A stretch of 64,000 bases of DNA from Pseudomonas sp. IB20 (GTDB taxonomy: Bacteria; Pseudomonadota; Gammaproteobacteria; Pseudomonadales; Pseudomonadaceae): the NCBI RefSeq assembly GCF_009707325.1, contig NZ_CP046103.1:5220951-5284950 (forward strand), given 5' to 3'. This document shows, piece by piece, positions 1 through 9,519 of this stretch (position 1 is the stretch's first letter; each line of letters opens with the position of its first letter). Below the pieces are notes generated by a model that saw only the letters and a program-made list of their open reading frames with translations, had not been told where the DNA came from and did not search any database. The position numbers were made by a program, and so were the translations under genes.

Positions 1-307
1 CGATGGACAACAGCGAATCCACACCCGAGAGCATCGACGACTGCACCGGCACACCGAGCACCGGCAGGTGGGTCTTGGCCGCACACATGCCTGGCAGGTG
101 CGCTGCACCGCCGGCACCGGCGATGATCACCTCGATGCCACGGGATTCTGCTTCATCGGCATACTGGAACAGCAAATCCGGGGTGCGGTGGGCAGAGACC
201 ACTTTCACTTCATACGGAATGCCGAGTTTTTCCAGCATATCGGCGGTGTGGCTAAGGGTGGACCAATCGGACTTGGAGCCCATGATCACGCCAACCAATG
301 CACTCAT
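1..307 (-). CDS. purE: N5-carboxyaminoimidazole ribonucleotide mutase PurE, 5' part (runs off the left edge)
   Basis: This is the first ~102 residues of PurE, which moves the carboxylate of N5-CAIR to make CAIR in cytoplasmic de novo purine synthesis. Reading leftward from the ATG at 305-307, the protein shows class I PurE signatures: GSKSDW near residue 10, SAHRTPD near 40 and the glycine-rich GAGGAAHLPG near 65. The reading frame is open to the window edge, so the C-terminus lies outside. purK usually follows purE in Pseudomonas, but that cannot be seen here. The leader contains a terminator-like hairpin, described separately. The identification is secure; only the 3' end is missing. Confidence 0.95.
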   Translation of the reverse strand, partial: MSALVGVIMGSKSDWSTLSHTADMLEKLGIPYEVKVVSAHRTPDLLFQYADEAESRGIEVIIAGAGGAAHLPGMCAAKTHLPVLGVPVQSSMLSGVDSLLSI

Positions 308-345
308 CGTCGTGCCTCTTCTCTCTGGGCGCCCGCAGGCGCGTC

Positions 346-388
346 AAAAAACAACAAGCCACGCGGGAAATCCGGCGTGGCTTGTTGT
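346..388 (-). terminator. Strong intrinsic terminator hairpin in the purE leader
   Basis: Bases 351-364 and 375-388 form a perfect 14-bp stem around a 10-base loop. On the minus strand the stem is followed by a run of T (346-351). It therefore acts on leftward transcription, between the LysR gene (ends 639) and purE (starts 307). A second GC-rich hairpin, GGCCGGT/ACCGGCC, lies just before it at about 398-414. It could end read-through from the LysR gene, or act as an attenuator, because the best visible promoter for purE lies upstream of it. Confidence 0.75.
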
Positions 389-425
389 ACGAAATTTGGC
401 CGGTTGGACCGGCCGAAGGCCGCGC

Positions 426-454
426 AGTATACCGTAATAATTCAGATAAACAGC
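426..454 (-). promoter_or_regulatory. Candidate sigma70 promoter for purE
   Basis: On the minus strand a TATACT -10 element (426-431) sits in an AT-rich stretch, with only a weak -35 (CTGTTT or GCTGTT) 16-17 bases upstream. Transcription from here would start near 419 and give a leader of about 110 bases that includes the hairpin at 351-388. The DNA between that hairpin and the purE ATG is GC-rich, with no promoter that I can see. This is inference from sequence only. Confidence 0.35.
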
Positions 455-550
455 CCCTGGAATGACCATCTGTCTAGCCGTGCAAACCGGCGGTTTTATT
501 GACTTTCAGGTCAGCGAAAACACCGCCGATAAACCATGGGAACGGGATCA

Positions 551-640
551 ATGTGGGAGCTGGCTTGCCTGCGATAGCATCACCTCAATATGCCTGATGT
601 ACCGAGGTGCGCGCATCGCAGGCAAGCCAGCGCCCACACT
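551..640. repeat. REPIN (inverted pair of REP elements)
   Basis: The left end begins TGTGGGAGCTGGCTTGCC and the right end is its imperfect inverse, GGCAAGCCAGCGCCCACA. The spacer is about 40 bases. This is the typical Pseudomonas REP doublet. Its right edge overlaps the stop codon of the LysR gene (639-641), so the repeat appears to supply the end of that gene. The rest of the 308-638 interval holds the purE leader and promoter and no other gene that I can support. Confidence 0.8.
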
Positions 641-1562
641 AACCGCGCTCAACGGGAGGACTCTGCGCCGCCCCACCTTCCAACTTGCGCCACAACAACC
701 GCACGTTCGCCTTACGCACCAACGCGCAGCGATACAGGCGAATCTCCAGCGGCACGTGCCATTGCGGGCCACCGCACACCACCAACTCGCCTCGGGCCAA
801 CTCTGCCCGCACACTCAGTTGCGGCACCCAGGCGATGCCCAACCCTTCTAGCGCCATGCTCTTGAGGCTGTCGGCCATGGCGGTCTCATAGATAGTGGTA
901 AACCGCAGGGCGCGCTGACGCAGCAACAGGTTCACCGAGCGCCCGAGAAATGCACCGGCACTGTAGGCCAGCAGCGGCACACTGCCCTCGCCTTCCAGGT
1001 CGAACAATGGCTTGCCCTCGGCATCCGCGGCGCACACCGGGAGCATCTCGGTATTGCCCAAGTGCAGCGACGGGAAGATCTCCGGGTCCATCTGCAAGGC
1101 CGCGTCGGGGTCGTAGAACGCCAGCATCAAATCGCAGCCGCCTTCGCGCAGGGCGTGCACGGCGTCGCCGACGTTGGTGGCGACCAGCCGTGTGGCGATG
1201 TTGAGGCCCTCGTTGCGCAGTTGCGCGATCCAGCGCGGGAAGAAGCCCAGCGCCAGGGAGTGGGCCGCCGCCACTTGCATGACCTCGCCCTGACCGCCTT
1301 CCAAGTGATGCAAATGGCGCAGGACTTCACCGAGCTGTTCGACCACCGTGCGCGCGGTGACCAGGAACAGTTGCCCCGCCGCCGTCAGTTCGACTGGCGT
1401 GCGCGAGCGGTTGACCAAGGTCAGGCCCAGTGCGGCCTCCAGGCTGCGGATACGTCGGCTGAACGCCGGCTGAGTGACAAAGCGCCGCTCCGCCGCCTGG
1501 GAAAAGCTGCGGGTAGCCGCCAAGGCGCTGAAGTCTTCCAGCCATTTGCTCTCAAGGTTCAT
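639..1562 (-). CDS. LysR-family regulator, HypT/YjiE-like
   Basis: This LysR-type transcription factor is about 307 residues long. It has an N-terminal winged helix (SFSQAAERRF...TQPAFSRRI, residues ~18-40) and a periplasmic-binding-like effector domain. I chose the ATG at 1560-1562 because GGGAGGAAG lies just upstream on the minus strand; the longer frame to 1598 has no such site. The AAAHSLALG segment and the PVCAADAEGKPLFDL segment resemble E. coli HypT (YjiE), a hypochlorite-responsive regulator. That resemblance is from memory and does not prove the signal sensed. It is divergent from aspA with a LysR-type palindrome between them, so aspA and its own gene are likely targets. The last codons run into a REPIN. 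Confidence 0.85.
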   Translation of the reverse strand: MNLESKWLEDFSALAATRSFSQAAERRFVTQPAFSRRIRSLEAALGLTLVNRSRTPVELTAAGQLFLVTARTVVEQLGEVLRHLHHLEGGQGEVMQVAAAHSLALGFFPRWIAQLRNEGLNIATRLVATNVGDAVHALREGGCDLMLAFYDPDAALQMDPEIFPSLHLGNTEMLPVCAADAEGKPLFDLEGEGSVPLLAYSAGAFLGRSVNLLLRQRALRFTTIYETAMADSLKSMALEGLGIAWVPQLSVRAELARGELVVCGGPQWHVPLEIRLYRCALVRKANVRLLWRKLEGGAAQSPPVERG

Positions 1563-1631
1563 CACTTCCTCCCACGGGTACGCACCATTTTGGCACACAC
1601 GCCCGTCATGATAGCTGGGTCACACCTACAT

Positions 1632-1648
1632 TATGCCGTTTGTGCATA
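1632..1648. promoter_or_regulatory. LysR-type operator (TATGC-N7-GCATA)
   Basis: A perfect 5-bp inverted repeat, TATGC and GCATA with 7 bases between, contains the T-N11-A core of LysR-family sites. It lies between the divergent LysR gene (start 1562) and aspA (start 1745), where such a regulator normally binds. No binding data are available; the match is by pattern. Confidence 0.45.
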
Positions 1649-1744
1649 GGCCAGTGTTTAACAGCATTGGCCCAAAAACTCCCACAAGCCTAGCATTCGC
1701 AGCGTTCCGGCCAGTTCCGGGTCCATATCGAGATGATTTCCGTC

Positions 1745-3169
<1,425 letters not shown>

Positions 3170-3222
3170 CGTTTGTTGCACTGCTCACCAGGATGAGGGA
3201 CTAGACACCTCTCACCTTTTGA

Positions 3223-3257
3223 GGGCCTGAAGGCTCGTTCTTCAGGCCCTTTTTTTT
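3223..3257 (+). terminator. Intrinsic terminator after aspA
   Basis: GGGCCTGAA and TTCAGGCCC pair around a 6-base loop and are followed by eight T. The right arm and T-run lie inside the first copy of a 149-bp tandem duplication. The second copy (from 3380) carries only the right arm and T-run, so it should not terminate. Confidence 0.85.
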
Positions 3258-3528
3258 GCCTCCAGGTTGTGAAATGACGCGCATAAAAACTCCAATATCG
3301 CCCTGCAAACCCTCCTTGCCTGCAACAGCTTGGCTGAAACCTTTAATCGCCCCGTGCAGACGGATCACGCTCGCCTAGGAGGCTCGTTCTTCAGGCCCTT
3401 TTTTTTGCCTCCAGGTTGTGAAATGACGCGCATAAAAACTCCAATATCGCCCTGCAAACCCTCCTTGCCTGCAACAGCTTGGCTGAAACCTTTAATCGCC
3501 CCGTGCAGACGGATCACGCTCGCCTAGG
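3231..3528. repeat. Perfect tandem duplication, 2 x 149 bp
   Basis: Bases 3231-3379 and 3380-3528 are identical as far as I can read. The unit starts inside the aspA terminator and ends at CGCCTAGG. The 3170-3709 interval between aspA and the symporter gene otherwise holds the terminator and the promoter region of the symporter. A TATAGT -10-like element (3529-3534) exists only at the right-hand junction, after the second copy. Short ORFs inside the repeat look spurious. Confidence 0.9.
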
Positions 3529-3709
3529 TATAGTGCCGCCCCTCTTCGCGTCTGCGGCCGTCGGTAACGAGGCCCGGATACAGCGCGAAACCGCATGAAT
3601 AACAACACCCGCAAAAGGATTGGGTCGAAGCGTCGTGCACTGCCTGGTGCTGAGCGATGCGTCGAACCGTCCTGCGTTTGCCATTAGAAAAATCAGCGAG
3701 GAACACTCC

Positions 3710-5161
3710 ATGCTCGAAGTCATCAACGACTTCCTCTCAGGGAAAGTACTGATCGTGCTCATTGTCGGGCTCGGCGGTTACTTCACGATCCGCTCGCGTT
3801 TCGTACAGTTGCGTCACTTTTTCCACATGTTCTCGGTGTTTAAAGACAGCCTGAAGAGCAGCGCCGGCCAACTCAGTTCGTTCCAGGCGCTGATGCTCAG
3901 CCTGGCCGGCCGCGTGGGTGCCGGTAATATCGCCGGTGTCGGCATTGCCGTGACCCTGGGTGGCCCGGGTGCCGTGTTCTGGATGTGGGTCACCGCACTG
4001 GTGGGCATGTCTTCGAGCTTTATCGAATGCTCCCTCGGCCAGCTGTACAAGCGCACTGACGCTGAAGGCACTTACCGTGGCGGCCCGGCCTATTACATTC
4101 AGCACGGCCTGCACAAACGCTGGTTGGGCATGGTCATGGCGTTCCTGTTGCTGGTGACCTTCGGTTTCGCCTTCAACGGCCTGCAAGCCCACGCCGTGAC
4201 GCACTCGCTGAACAACGCCTTCGGCCTCGACACCACCTACACCGGCCTCGCGCTGGCCGTATTGCTGGGCCTGGTGTTCATCGGTGGGATCAAGCGCATC
4301 GCCTCGATTGCCGACCTGCTGGTGCCGGTCAAGACCCTGGTCTACATCGCCGTGACCCTGTACGTGATCGTGCTGCAATTCGACCACGTGCCGGCCATGC
4401 TCGCGACCATCGTCAAGAGCGCGTTCGGCCTCGACCAAGCCTTCGGTGGCCTGGTAGGCAGCGCGATCATCATGGGCGTGAAGCGCGGCGTGTTCGCCAA
4501 CGAAGCCGGTTTGGGCAGTGCGCCTAACGTGGCCGCAGTGGCTTCGGTAGAACACCCGATCGCCCAAGGCGTGGTGCAAGCGTTCAGCGTGTTCCTCGAC
4601 ACCTTCGTGATCTGCACCTGCACCGCGCTGCTTATCCTGCTCTCCGGTTTCTACACCCCAGGCTTTGAAGGCGACGGCATTGCCCTGACCCAGAACTCCC
4701 TGGCGGCCGTGGTCGGCGACTGGGGCCGGATGTTCATCTCGGTGGCCCTGGCGTTGTTCGTATTCACCTCGATCATGTACAACTACTACTTGGGCGAGAG
4801 CAACCTGCGCTTCCTGGTCGGCAACAACCGCAAGGTGTTGATGGGCTACCGCGCACTGGTGCTGGTGCTGATTTTCTGGGGTTCCATCGAGAACCTTGGC
4901 ACCGTGTTCGCCTTCGCCGACATCACCATGACCATGCTCGCGTTCGTCAACCTGTTCGCCCTGGCGTTCCTGTTCAAGATCGCCATGCGCATCCTGAATG
5001 ACTACGACAACCAGCGCGCAGCGGGCATCAAGACCCCGGTGTTCGACTCCAGCCAGTTCCCTGACCTGGACCTGGACCGCAAGGCCTGGCCTGCGAACCC
5101 GGCGAAGCCTGAGCCTGGCGCTCAAGCATCGGCTGAACTCAACGCTCAAGCGCAACGCTAA
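3710..5161 (+). CDS. Alanine/glycine:cation symporter (AGCS family)
   Basis: This is an inner-membrane Na+- or H+-coupled uptake carrier for alanine or glycine, 483 residues long. It has many hydrophobic helices and the AGCS-type segment GRVGAGNIAGVGIAVTLGGP near residues 66-85. The ATG at 3710 has GAGGAA just upstream, so I prefer it to the longer frame starting at 3620. The C-terminal ~30 residues are polar and low-complexity. A strong terminator follows at 5187-5229. The substrate among Ala, Gly or D-amino acids cannot be read from the sequence. Confidence 0.92.
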   Translation: MLEVINDFLSGKVLIVLIVGLGGYFTIRSRFVQLRHFFHMFSVFKDSLKSSAGQLSSFQALMLSLAGRVGAGNIAGVGIAVTLGGPGAVFWMWVTALVGMSSSFIECSLGQLYKRTDAEGTYRGGPAYYIQHGLHKRWLGMVMAFLLLVTFGFAFNGLQAHAVTHSLNNAFGLDTTYTGLALAVLLGLVFIGGIKRIASIADLLVPVKTLVYIAVTLYVIVLQFDHVPAMLATIVKSAFGLDQAFGGLVGSAIIMGVKRGVFANEAGLGSAPNVAAVASVEHPIAQGVVQAFSVFLDTFVICTCTALLILLSGFYTPGFEGDGIALTQNSLAAVVGDWGRMFISVALALFVFTSIMYNYYLGESNLRFLVGNNRKVLMGYRALVLVLIFWGSIENLGTVFAFADITMTMLAFVNLFALAFLFKIAMRILNDYDNQRAAGIKTPVFDSSQFPDLDLDRKAWPANPAKPEPGAQASAELNAQAQR

Positions 5162-5186
5162 GCGTCGTAAGCCTAGATAGATGACA

Positions 5187-5229
5187 CGCCGCCCGGCCTT
5201 GGGCATGCTCAGGGCCCGGCGGCGTTTTT
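5187..5229 (+). terminator. Intrinsic terminator after the AGCS gene
   Basis: CGCCGCCCGGCC pairs with a GGGCCCGGCGGCG arm and is followed by TTTTT. It separates the symporter gene from the asparaginase gene, whose ATG lies only about 20 bases beyond. Confidence 0.8.
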
Positions 5230-5247
5230 CGTTCAGGAGATTGTTCA

Positions 5248-6231
5248 ATGCAACCAGCTAACAATGTGATGGTGCTCTACACCGGCGGTACCATCGGCAT
5301 GCAGGCCAGCGCCAACGGCCTGGCGCCTGCGTCGGGTTTTGAAGCGCGCATGCGCGAACAGCTTGCCAACCTGCCAGTGCCCACCTGGCGCTTTCGCGAA
5401 ATGTCGCCACTGATTGACAGCGCCAACATGACCCCGGCCTATTGGCAGCGCCTGCGCGTCGCCGTGATCGAGGCCGTGGACGAGGGCTGCGACGCGGTGC
5501 TGATCCTGCACGGCACCGACACCCTGGCCTACAGCGCAGCGGCCATGAGTTTCCAATTGCTGGGCCTGCCGGCACCGGTGGTGTTCACCGGCTCCATGTT
5601 GCCCGCCGGCGTGCCCGACAGCGATGCCTGGGAAAACGTCAGCGGCGCCCTGCAAGCCTTGGGCGAAGGCCTGACACCGGGCGTGCACCTGTACTTCCAC
5701 GGCGCGCTGATGGCGCCGACCCGCTGCGCAAAAATCCGCAGCTTCGGCCGCCATCCATTTGCCGCACTGCAACGCAACGGCGGCGCAGCCAAGGCCGATG
5801 CACTTCCAGCAGCTCTGGATTATCGCCAACCCAAGGCCCTGGCCAACGTCGGTGTATTGCCGCTGGTACCAGGCATCGCCGCCGGGCAACTGGATGCGTT
5901 GATCGACAGTGGCATCCAGGCGTTGGTCCTCGAATGTTTTGGCAGCGGCACAGGGCCCAGCGACAACCCGGCGTTTCTCGCCGGCCTGCAGCGCGCACGG
6001 GATAAAGGGATTGCAGTGGTGGCAATCACCCAATGCCATGAAGGCGGCGTGGAGCTGGATGTGTACGAAGCCGGCAGCCGTTTGCGCGGCGTTGGCGTAC
6101 TGTCCGGCGGCGGCATGACCCGCGAAGCAGCCTTCGGCAAGCTCCATGCGTTGATCGGCGCAGGCCTTGCCACACACGAAATCCGCCGCTTGGTGGAGCT
6201 GGACCTGGGTACGGACTCGCACCCTAGATAA
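5248..6231 (+). CDS. ansA: Asparaginase, cytoplasmic type I-like
   Basis: It hydrolyses L-asparagine to aspartate and ammonia. The 327-residue protein has no signal peptide. It shows both asparaginase threonine motifs: YTGGTIGM at residues ~11-18 and LHGTDTLAYS near 90-99. AGGAGA lies upstream of the ATG. The aspartate it makes could feed AspA encoded upstream. Length and the missing leader argue for the AnsA type rather than the periplasmic glutaminase-asparaginase. Confidence 0.88.
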   Translation: MQPANNVMVLYTGGTIGMQASANGLAPASGFEARMREQLANLPVPTWRFREMSPLIDSANMTPAYWQRLRVAVIEAVDEGCDAVLILHGTDTLAYSAAAMSFQLLGLPAPVVFTGSMLPAGVPDSDAWENVSGALQALGEGLTPGVHLYFHGALMAPTRCAKIRSFGRHPFAALQRNGGAAKADALPAALDYRQPKALANVGVLPLVPGIAAGQLDALIDSGIQALVLECFGSGTGPSDNPAFLAGLQRARDKGIAVVAITQCHEGGVELDVYEAGSRLRGVGVLSGGGMTREAAFGKLHALIGAGLATHEIRRLVELDLGTDSHPR

Positions 6232-6262
6232 GTACCTCCCATCCCGTCTTGCCCGCGACAGC

Positions 6263-7264
6263 ATGCTACATTCACACCTGACTACCCTCAATGCCGTCTC
6301 GCGGGTGTTGGACACCTTCAAGGCCGAAGGCGTGGCCTTCGAAGCGTTGCTGGCCGGCAGCGGCATCTGCAGCGCCGACCTGCAGCGCGCCGACACACGT
6401 ATCACCACCCACCAAGAGATGCGCGTGTGTGCCAACGCAGTGGCCTTGCGCCGGGACGTTGGCCTGGAACTGGGGCGACGCATGCATGTGTCGTCCTATG
6501 GCATGCTCGGTTACGCCCTGCTCACCAGTGCCACCTTCGGTGACGCTTTGCGCCTCGCGCTGCGCTACCCGGCGCTACTGGGAACACTGTTTGAATTGAG
6601 CCTGGAGCAAGACGGACAACGCATCTGGTTCACCGCCAGCGATTACCGCGAGGCCCCCGCGCTGGCTGCGTTCAATGTCGAGCTGTGCCTGGTCTCGCTG
6701 AAAGTCATTTGTGACGACCTGCTCGGCCAGCCTCTACCGCTGCTGCGCGCGCGTTTTGAATACTCAAGCCCCGACTATCAGGGGCGTTATGCAGAGTACT
6801 TCGACTGCCCGCTGGAATTTTCAGCCCACGCCAATGGGTTCGCTTTCGATCGGCGCTGGCTCGACCACCCGCTGCCGTTGGCGGATGCCATCACCCACCG
6901 GGCAATCGCCGAACGCTGCCGCAAACAGAACACCGAGTTCACCGGGCGCCAGGCGTGGCTAGAACGGGTTCGCCAATTGCTCAGCGCACAGCTGCACGCC
7001 GCGCCAGGTGTTGATGGGCTGGCCGAGCAGATGAACTGCTCACCGCGCACCTTGCGCCGACACCTGCATGATTTGGGTTGCAGCTATCAGGGGCTGCTGG
7101 ACGACGTGCGCTTTGAACGCGCCAAACAGTTGCTGGGCGCCGATGAACTGCCGATCTATCGAATTTCCGAGCTGTTGGGCTTCAGTGAAACCGCCAGTTT
7201 CAGGCATGCCTTTGTGCGCTGGAGCGGCGTGGCGCCGAGCCAATTTGGCCAATTTCGACCATGA
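6263..7264 (+). CDS. AraC-family regulator with arabinose-binding-like sensor domain
   Basis: The protein has 333 residues. An N-terminal sensor domain of about 200 residues is of the Arabinose_bd type common to OruR/ArgR-like regulators. The C-terminal AraC helix-turn-helix pair follows; its second helix region is ISELLGFSETASFRHAF...GVAPSQF near the end. I chose the ATG at 6263; the reading frame is open further upstream but overlaps ansA. Its position just before the acetylpolyamine hydrolase and polyamine-binding genes suggests it may control them. The ligand is unknown. Confidence 0.85.
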   Translation: MLHSHLTTLNAVSRVLDTFKAEGVAFEALLAGSGICSADLQRADTRITTHQEMRVCANAVALRRDVGLELGRRMHVSSYGMLGYALLTSATFGDALRLALRYPALLGTLFELSLEQDGQRIWFTASDYREAPALAAFNVELCLVSLKVICDDLLGQPLPLLRARFEYSSPDYQGRYAEYFDCPLEFSAHANGFAFDRRWLDHPLPLADAITHRAIAERCRKQNTEFTGRQAWLERVRQLLSAQLHAAPGVDGLAEQMNCSPRTLRRHLHDLGCSYQGLLDDVRFERAKQLLGADELPIYRISELLGFSETASFRHAFVRWSGVAPSQFGQFRP

Positions 7265-7396
7265 TGCCCCATTGAGGGGCGAATTTCGGACAGACAATTT
7301 GGCCATATTCATCCCCTTTTGGCCGCTCCTGCCATTCTCATAAACCGCATCCGCCGCAAGACTGCATCCACTGATACAGCCTGCGGAGAACAACAA

Positions 7397-8431
7397 ATGC
7401 TGACGATCTACTCGGACGATCACCACCTGCATCACGGCCGTTGCGAATTGATGGACGGGCAACTGATGCCCTGCTTCGAAATGCCCTCGCGCGCCGACCA
7501 TGTGCTGCAACGGGTCAAGGACCGCGACCTGGGCCCGGTGCAGGCGCCGCAGGACTTTGGCCTGGCGCCGCTGCACCGCATTCATAGCCGCGACTACCTC
7601 GACTTCTTCAAAGGTGCCTGGCAGCGCTGGACTCAATTCGGCAAGGACGGCGACCTGTTGCCCTACACCTGGCCCGCCCGCACCTTGCGCCAAGTCATCC
7701 CCACCAGCCTGCATGGCCAGCTGGGTTATTACAGCTTTGATGGCGGTGCGCCGATTACCGCCGGCACTTGGCAAGCGGCGTATAGCGCGGCGCAAGTGGC
7801 GCTCACGGCACAACAGGCCATCGCGCAAGGTGCCAACGCCGCCTTTGCCCTGTGTCGCCCGCCGGGGCATCACGCCGCCAGCGATTTGATGGGCGGTTAT
7901 TGCTACCTCAACAACGCGGCGATTGCCGCCCAGGCGTTTCTCGACCAAGGCTATAAAAAAGTCGCGATCCTCGATGTGGATTACCACCACGGTAACGGCA
8001 CCCAGTCGATTTTTTATGCCCGCAGCGACGTGCTATTCACCTCGATCCACGGCCACCCGGAGGCGGAGTTCCCGTTCTTCCTGGGCTACGCCGATGAGCT
8101 GGGTGAAGGCGCAGGCGTTGGTTTCAACTTCAACTATCCGCTGGCCGCAGGTTCCGGTTGGGAGCGCTGGAGCGCAGCCCTAGAGCAAGCCTGCCGGGAG
8201 ATCGAGCGCTACGGCGCCGATGTCATCGTGGTGTCCTTGGGTGTGGACACGTTCAAGGACGACCCCATTTCACAGTTCAAACTCGACAGCCCCGACTACC
8301 TGGCGATGGGTGCGCGCATCGCCCAACTGGGCAAGCCGACGCTGTTTGTGATGGAAGGTGGCTACGCCGTGGAAGAAATCGGCATCAACGCCGTCAACGT
8401 GCTCGAAGGTTTTGAGGAGTCCGCCCAATGA
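7397..8431 (+). CDS. aphA: Acetylpolyamine amidohydrolase / class II histone deacetylase family
   Basis: It is a zinc-dependent deacetylase of acetylated polyamines (acetylputrescine, acetylcadaverine), 344 residues. Visible HDAC-fold signatures are RPPGHHA (the His pair, ~residue 156), DVDYHHGNGT (zinc Asp and His, ~195), the Asp in GVDTFKDDP (~285) and EGGYAVEEI near the end. GGAGAA precedes the ATG. The stop overlaps the next ATG (ATGA), coupling it to a polyamine-binding protein; the pair matches PA1409-PA1410 of P. aeruginosa as I remember it. The likely role is catabolism or salvage of acetylated polyamines. Confidence 0.9.
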   Translation: MLTIYSDDHHLHHGRCELMDGQLMPCFEMPSRADHVLQRVKDRDLGPVQAPQDFGLAPLHRIHSRDYLDFFKGAWQRWTQFGKDGDLLPYTWPARTLRQVIPTSLHGQLGYYSFDGGAPITAGTWQAAYSAAQVALTAQQAIAQGANAAFALCRPPGHHAASDLMGGYCYLNNAAIAAQAFLDQGYKKVAILDVDYHHGNGTQSIFYARSDVLFTSIHGHPEAEFPFFLGYADELGEGAGVGFNFNYPLAAGSGWERWSAALEQACREIERYGADVIVVSLGVDTFKDDPISQFKLDSPDYLAMGARIAQLGKPTLFVMEGGYAVEEIGINAVNVLEGFEESAQ

Positions 8432-9519
8432 ACATGCTCAAGTCGCTCGTCCTCTGTGCTGCGGTTATCGGCGGCGCGGCCCACGCCGAAGAGAAACCCC
8501 TGAAGGTCTACAACTGGTTCGATTACATCACGCCCAAGGCGCTTGAAGACTTCAAGGCACAGAACCCCAAGATCAAGCTGGTGTACGACATCTTCGACAC
8601 TAACGAAGCCCTGGAAGCCAAGCTGCTCACCGGCAACTCCGGCTATGACGTGGTGGTGCCCTCCAATGTGTTCCTGGCCAAACAGATCGAAGCCGGCGTG
8701 TTCCAGCCATTGGATCGCAGCCAGTTGCCGAACTGGAACCACCTCGACCCCAAGCTGATGAAGCTGATCGAGGCTAACGACCCTGGCAATAAATTTGCCG
8801 TGCCCTACATGTACGGCACCATCCTCATCGGCTTCAACCCGGCCAAAGTAAAAGCAGCGCTGGGCGATAACGCGCCGGTAAACAGTTGGGACCTGATCTT
8901 CAAGGAAGAGAACATCAGCAAGCTCAAGCAATGCGGTGTGGCGTTGCTGGATTCACCTTCGGAGCTCCTGCCCCTGGCCTTGCAGCACCTGGGCCTGGAC
9001 CCCAACAGCAGCAACCCCAAGGATTACGTCAAGGCCGAAGCGCTGCTGATGAAGATCCGCCCGTACATCACCTACTTCCACTCGTCCAAATACATGGCCG
9101 ATATCGCCAACGGCGACATCTGCGTGGCTGTTGGTTATTCGGGCAGTTTTTCCCAGGCCGCCAACCGCGCCAAAGAGGCCAAAAATGGCGTGACCGTGGA
9201 CATGCGCCTGCCCAAAGAAGGCGCGCCGATCTGGTTCGACATGCTCGCCATTCCCAAGGGCGCGCAAAACCCGCAGGACGCCTACACCTTTATCAACTAC
9301 CTGCTGCAACCGCAGGTGATCGCACCGGTCAGCGACTTTGTCGGCTACCCCAACCCGAACAAGGACGCCACCGAACTGGTCGACCCGGCGATCCGCAATA
9401 ACCCCAACCTGTACCCGACCGAAGCCGCCATGAACACGCTCTACACCCTCAAACCACTGGGGCGTGACGCGGAACGAGCCCGGACGCGGGCCTGGACCAA
9501 GATCAAGTCAGGGACCTGA
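8428..9519 (+). CDS. Periplasmic polyamine ABC transporter substrate-binding protein (PotF/SpuD-like)
   Basis: This 363-residue exported binding protein has a signal peptide (~residues 1-20, ending AAHAEE) and a PotD/PotF-type fold. Family landmarks include LKVYNWFDYITP near 25-36 and GYDVVVPSN near 72. Translation is coupled to aphA through ATGA. No ABC permease or ATPase genes follow, so it must use a transporter encoded elsewhere or act as a sensor partner. Its last 12 bases overlap the convergent MocR gene. Confidence 0.9.
   Translation: MNMLKSLVLCAAVIGGAAHAEEKPLKVYNWFDYITPKALEDFKAQNPKIKLVYDIFDTNEALEAKLLTGNSGYDVVVPSNVFLAKQIEAGVFQPLDRSQLPNWNHLDPKLMKLIEANDPGNKFAVPYMYGTILIGFNPAKVKAALGDNAPVNSWDLIFKEENISKLKQCGVALLDSPSELLPLALQHLGLDPNSSNPKDYVKAEALLMKIRPYITYFHSSKYMADIANGDICVAVGYSGSFSQAANRAKEAKNGVTVDMRLPKEGAPIWFDMLAIPKGAQNPQDAYTFINYLLQPQVIAPVSDFVGYPNPNKDATELVDPAIRNNPNLYPTEAAMNTLYTLKPLGRDAERARTRAWTKIKSGT

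Noticed and set aside
3330..3527. 65-codon ORF spanning the 149-bp duplication
   Set aside because: It exists only because the repeat copies itself. It has no ribosome site or family resemblance.
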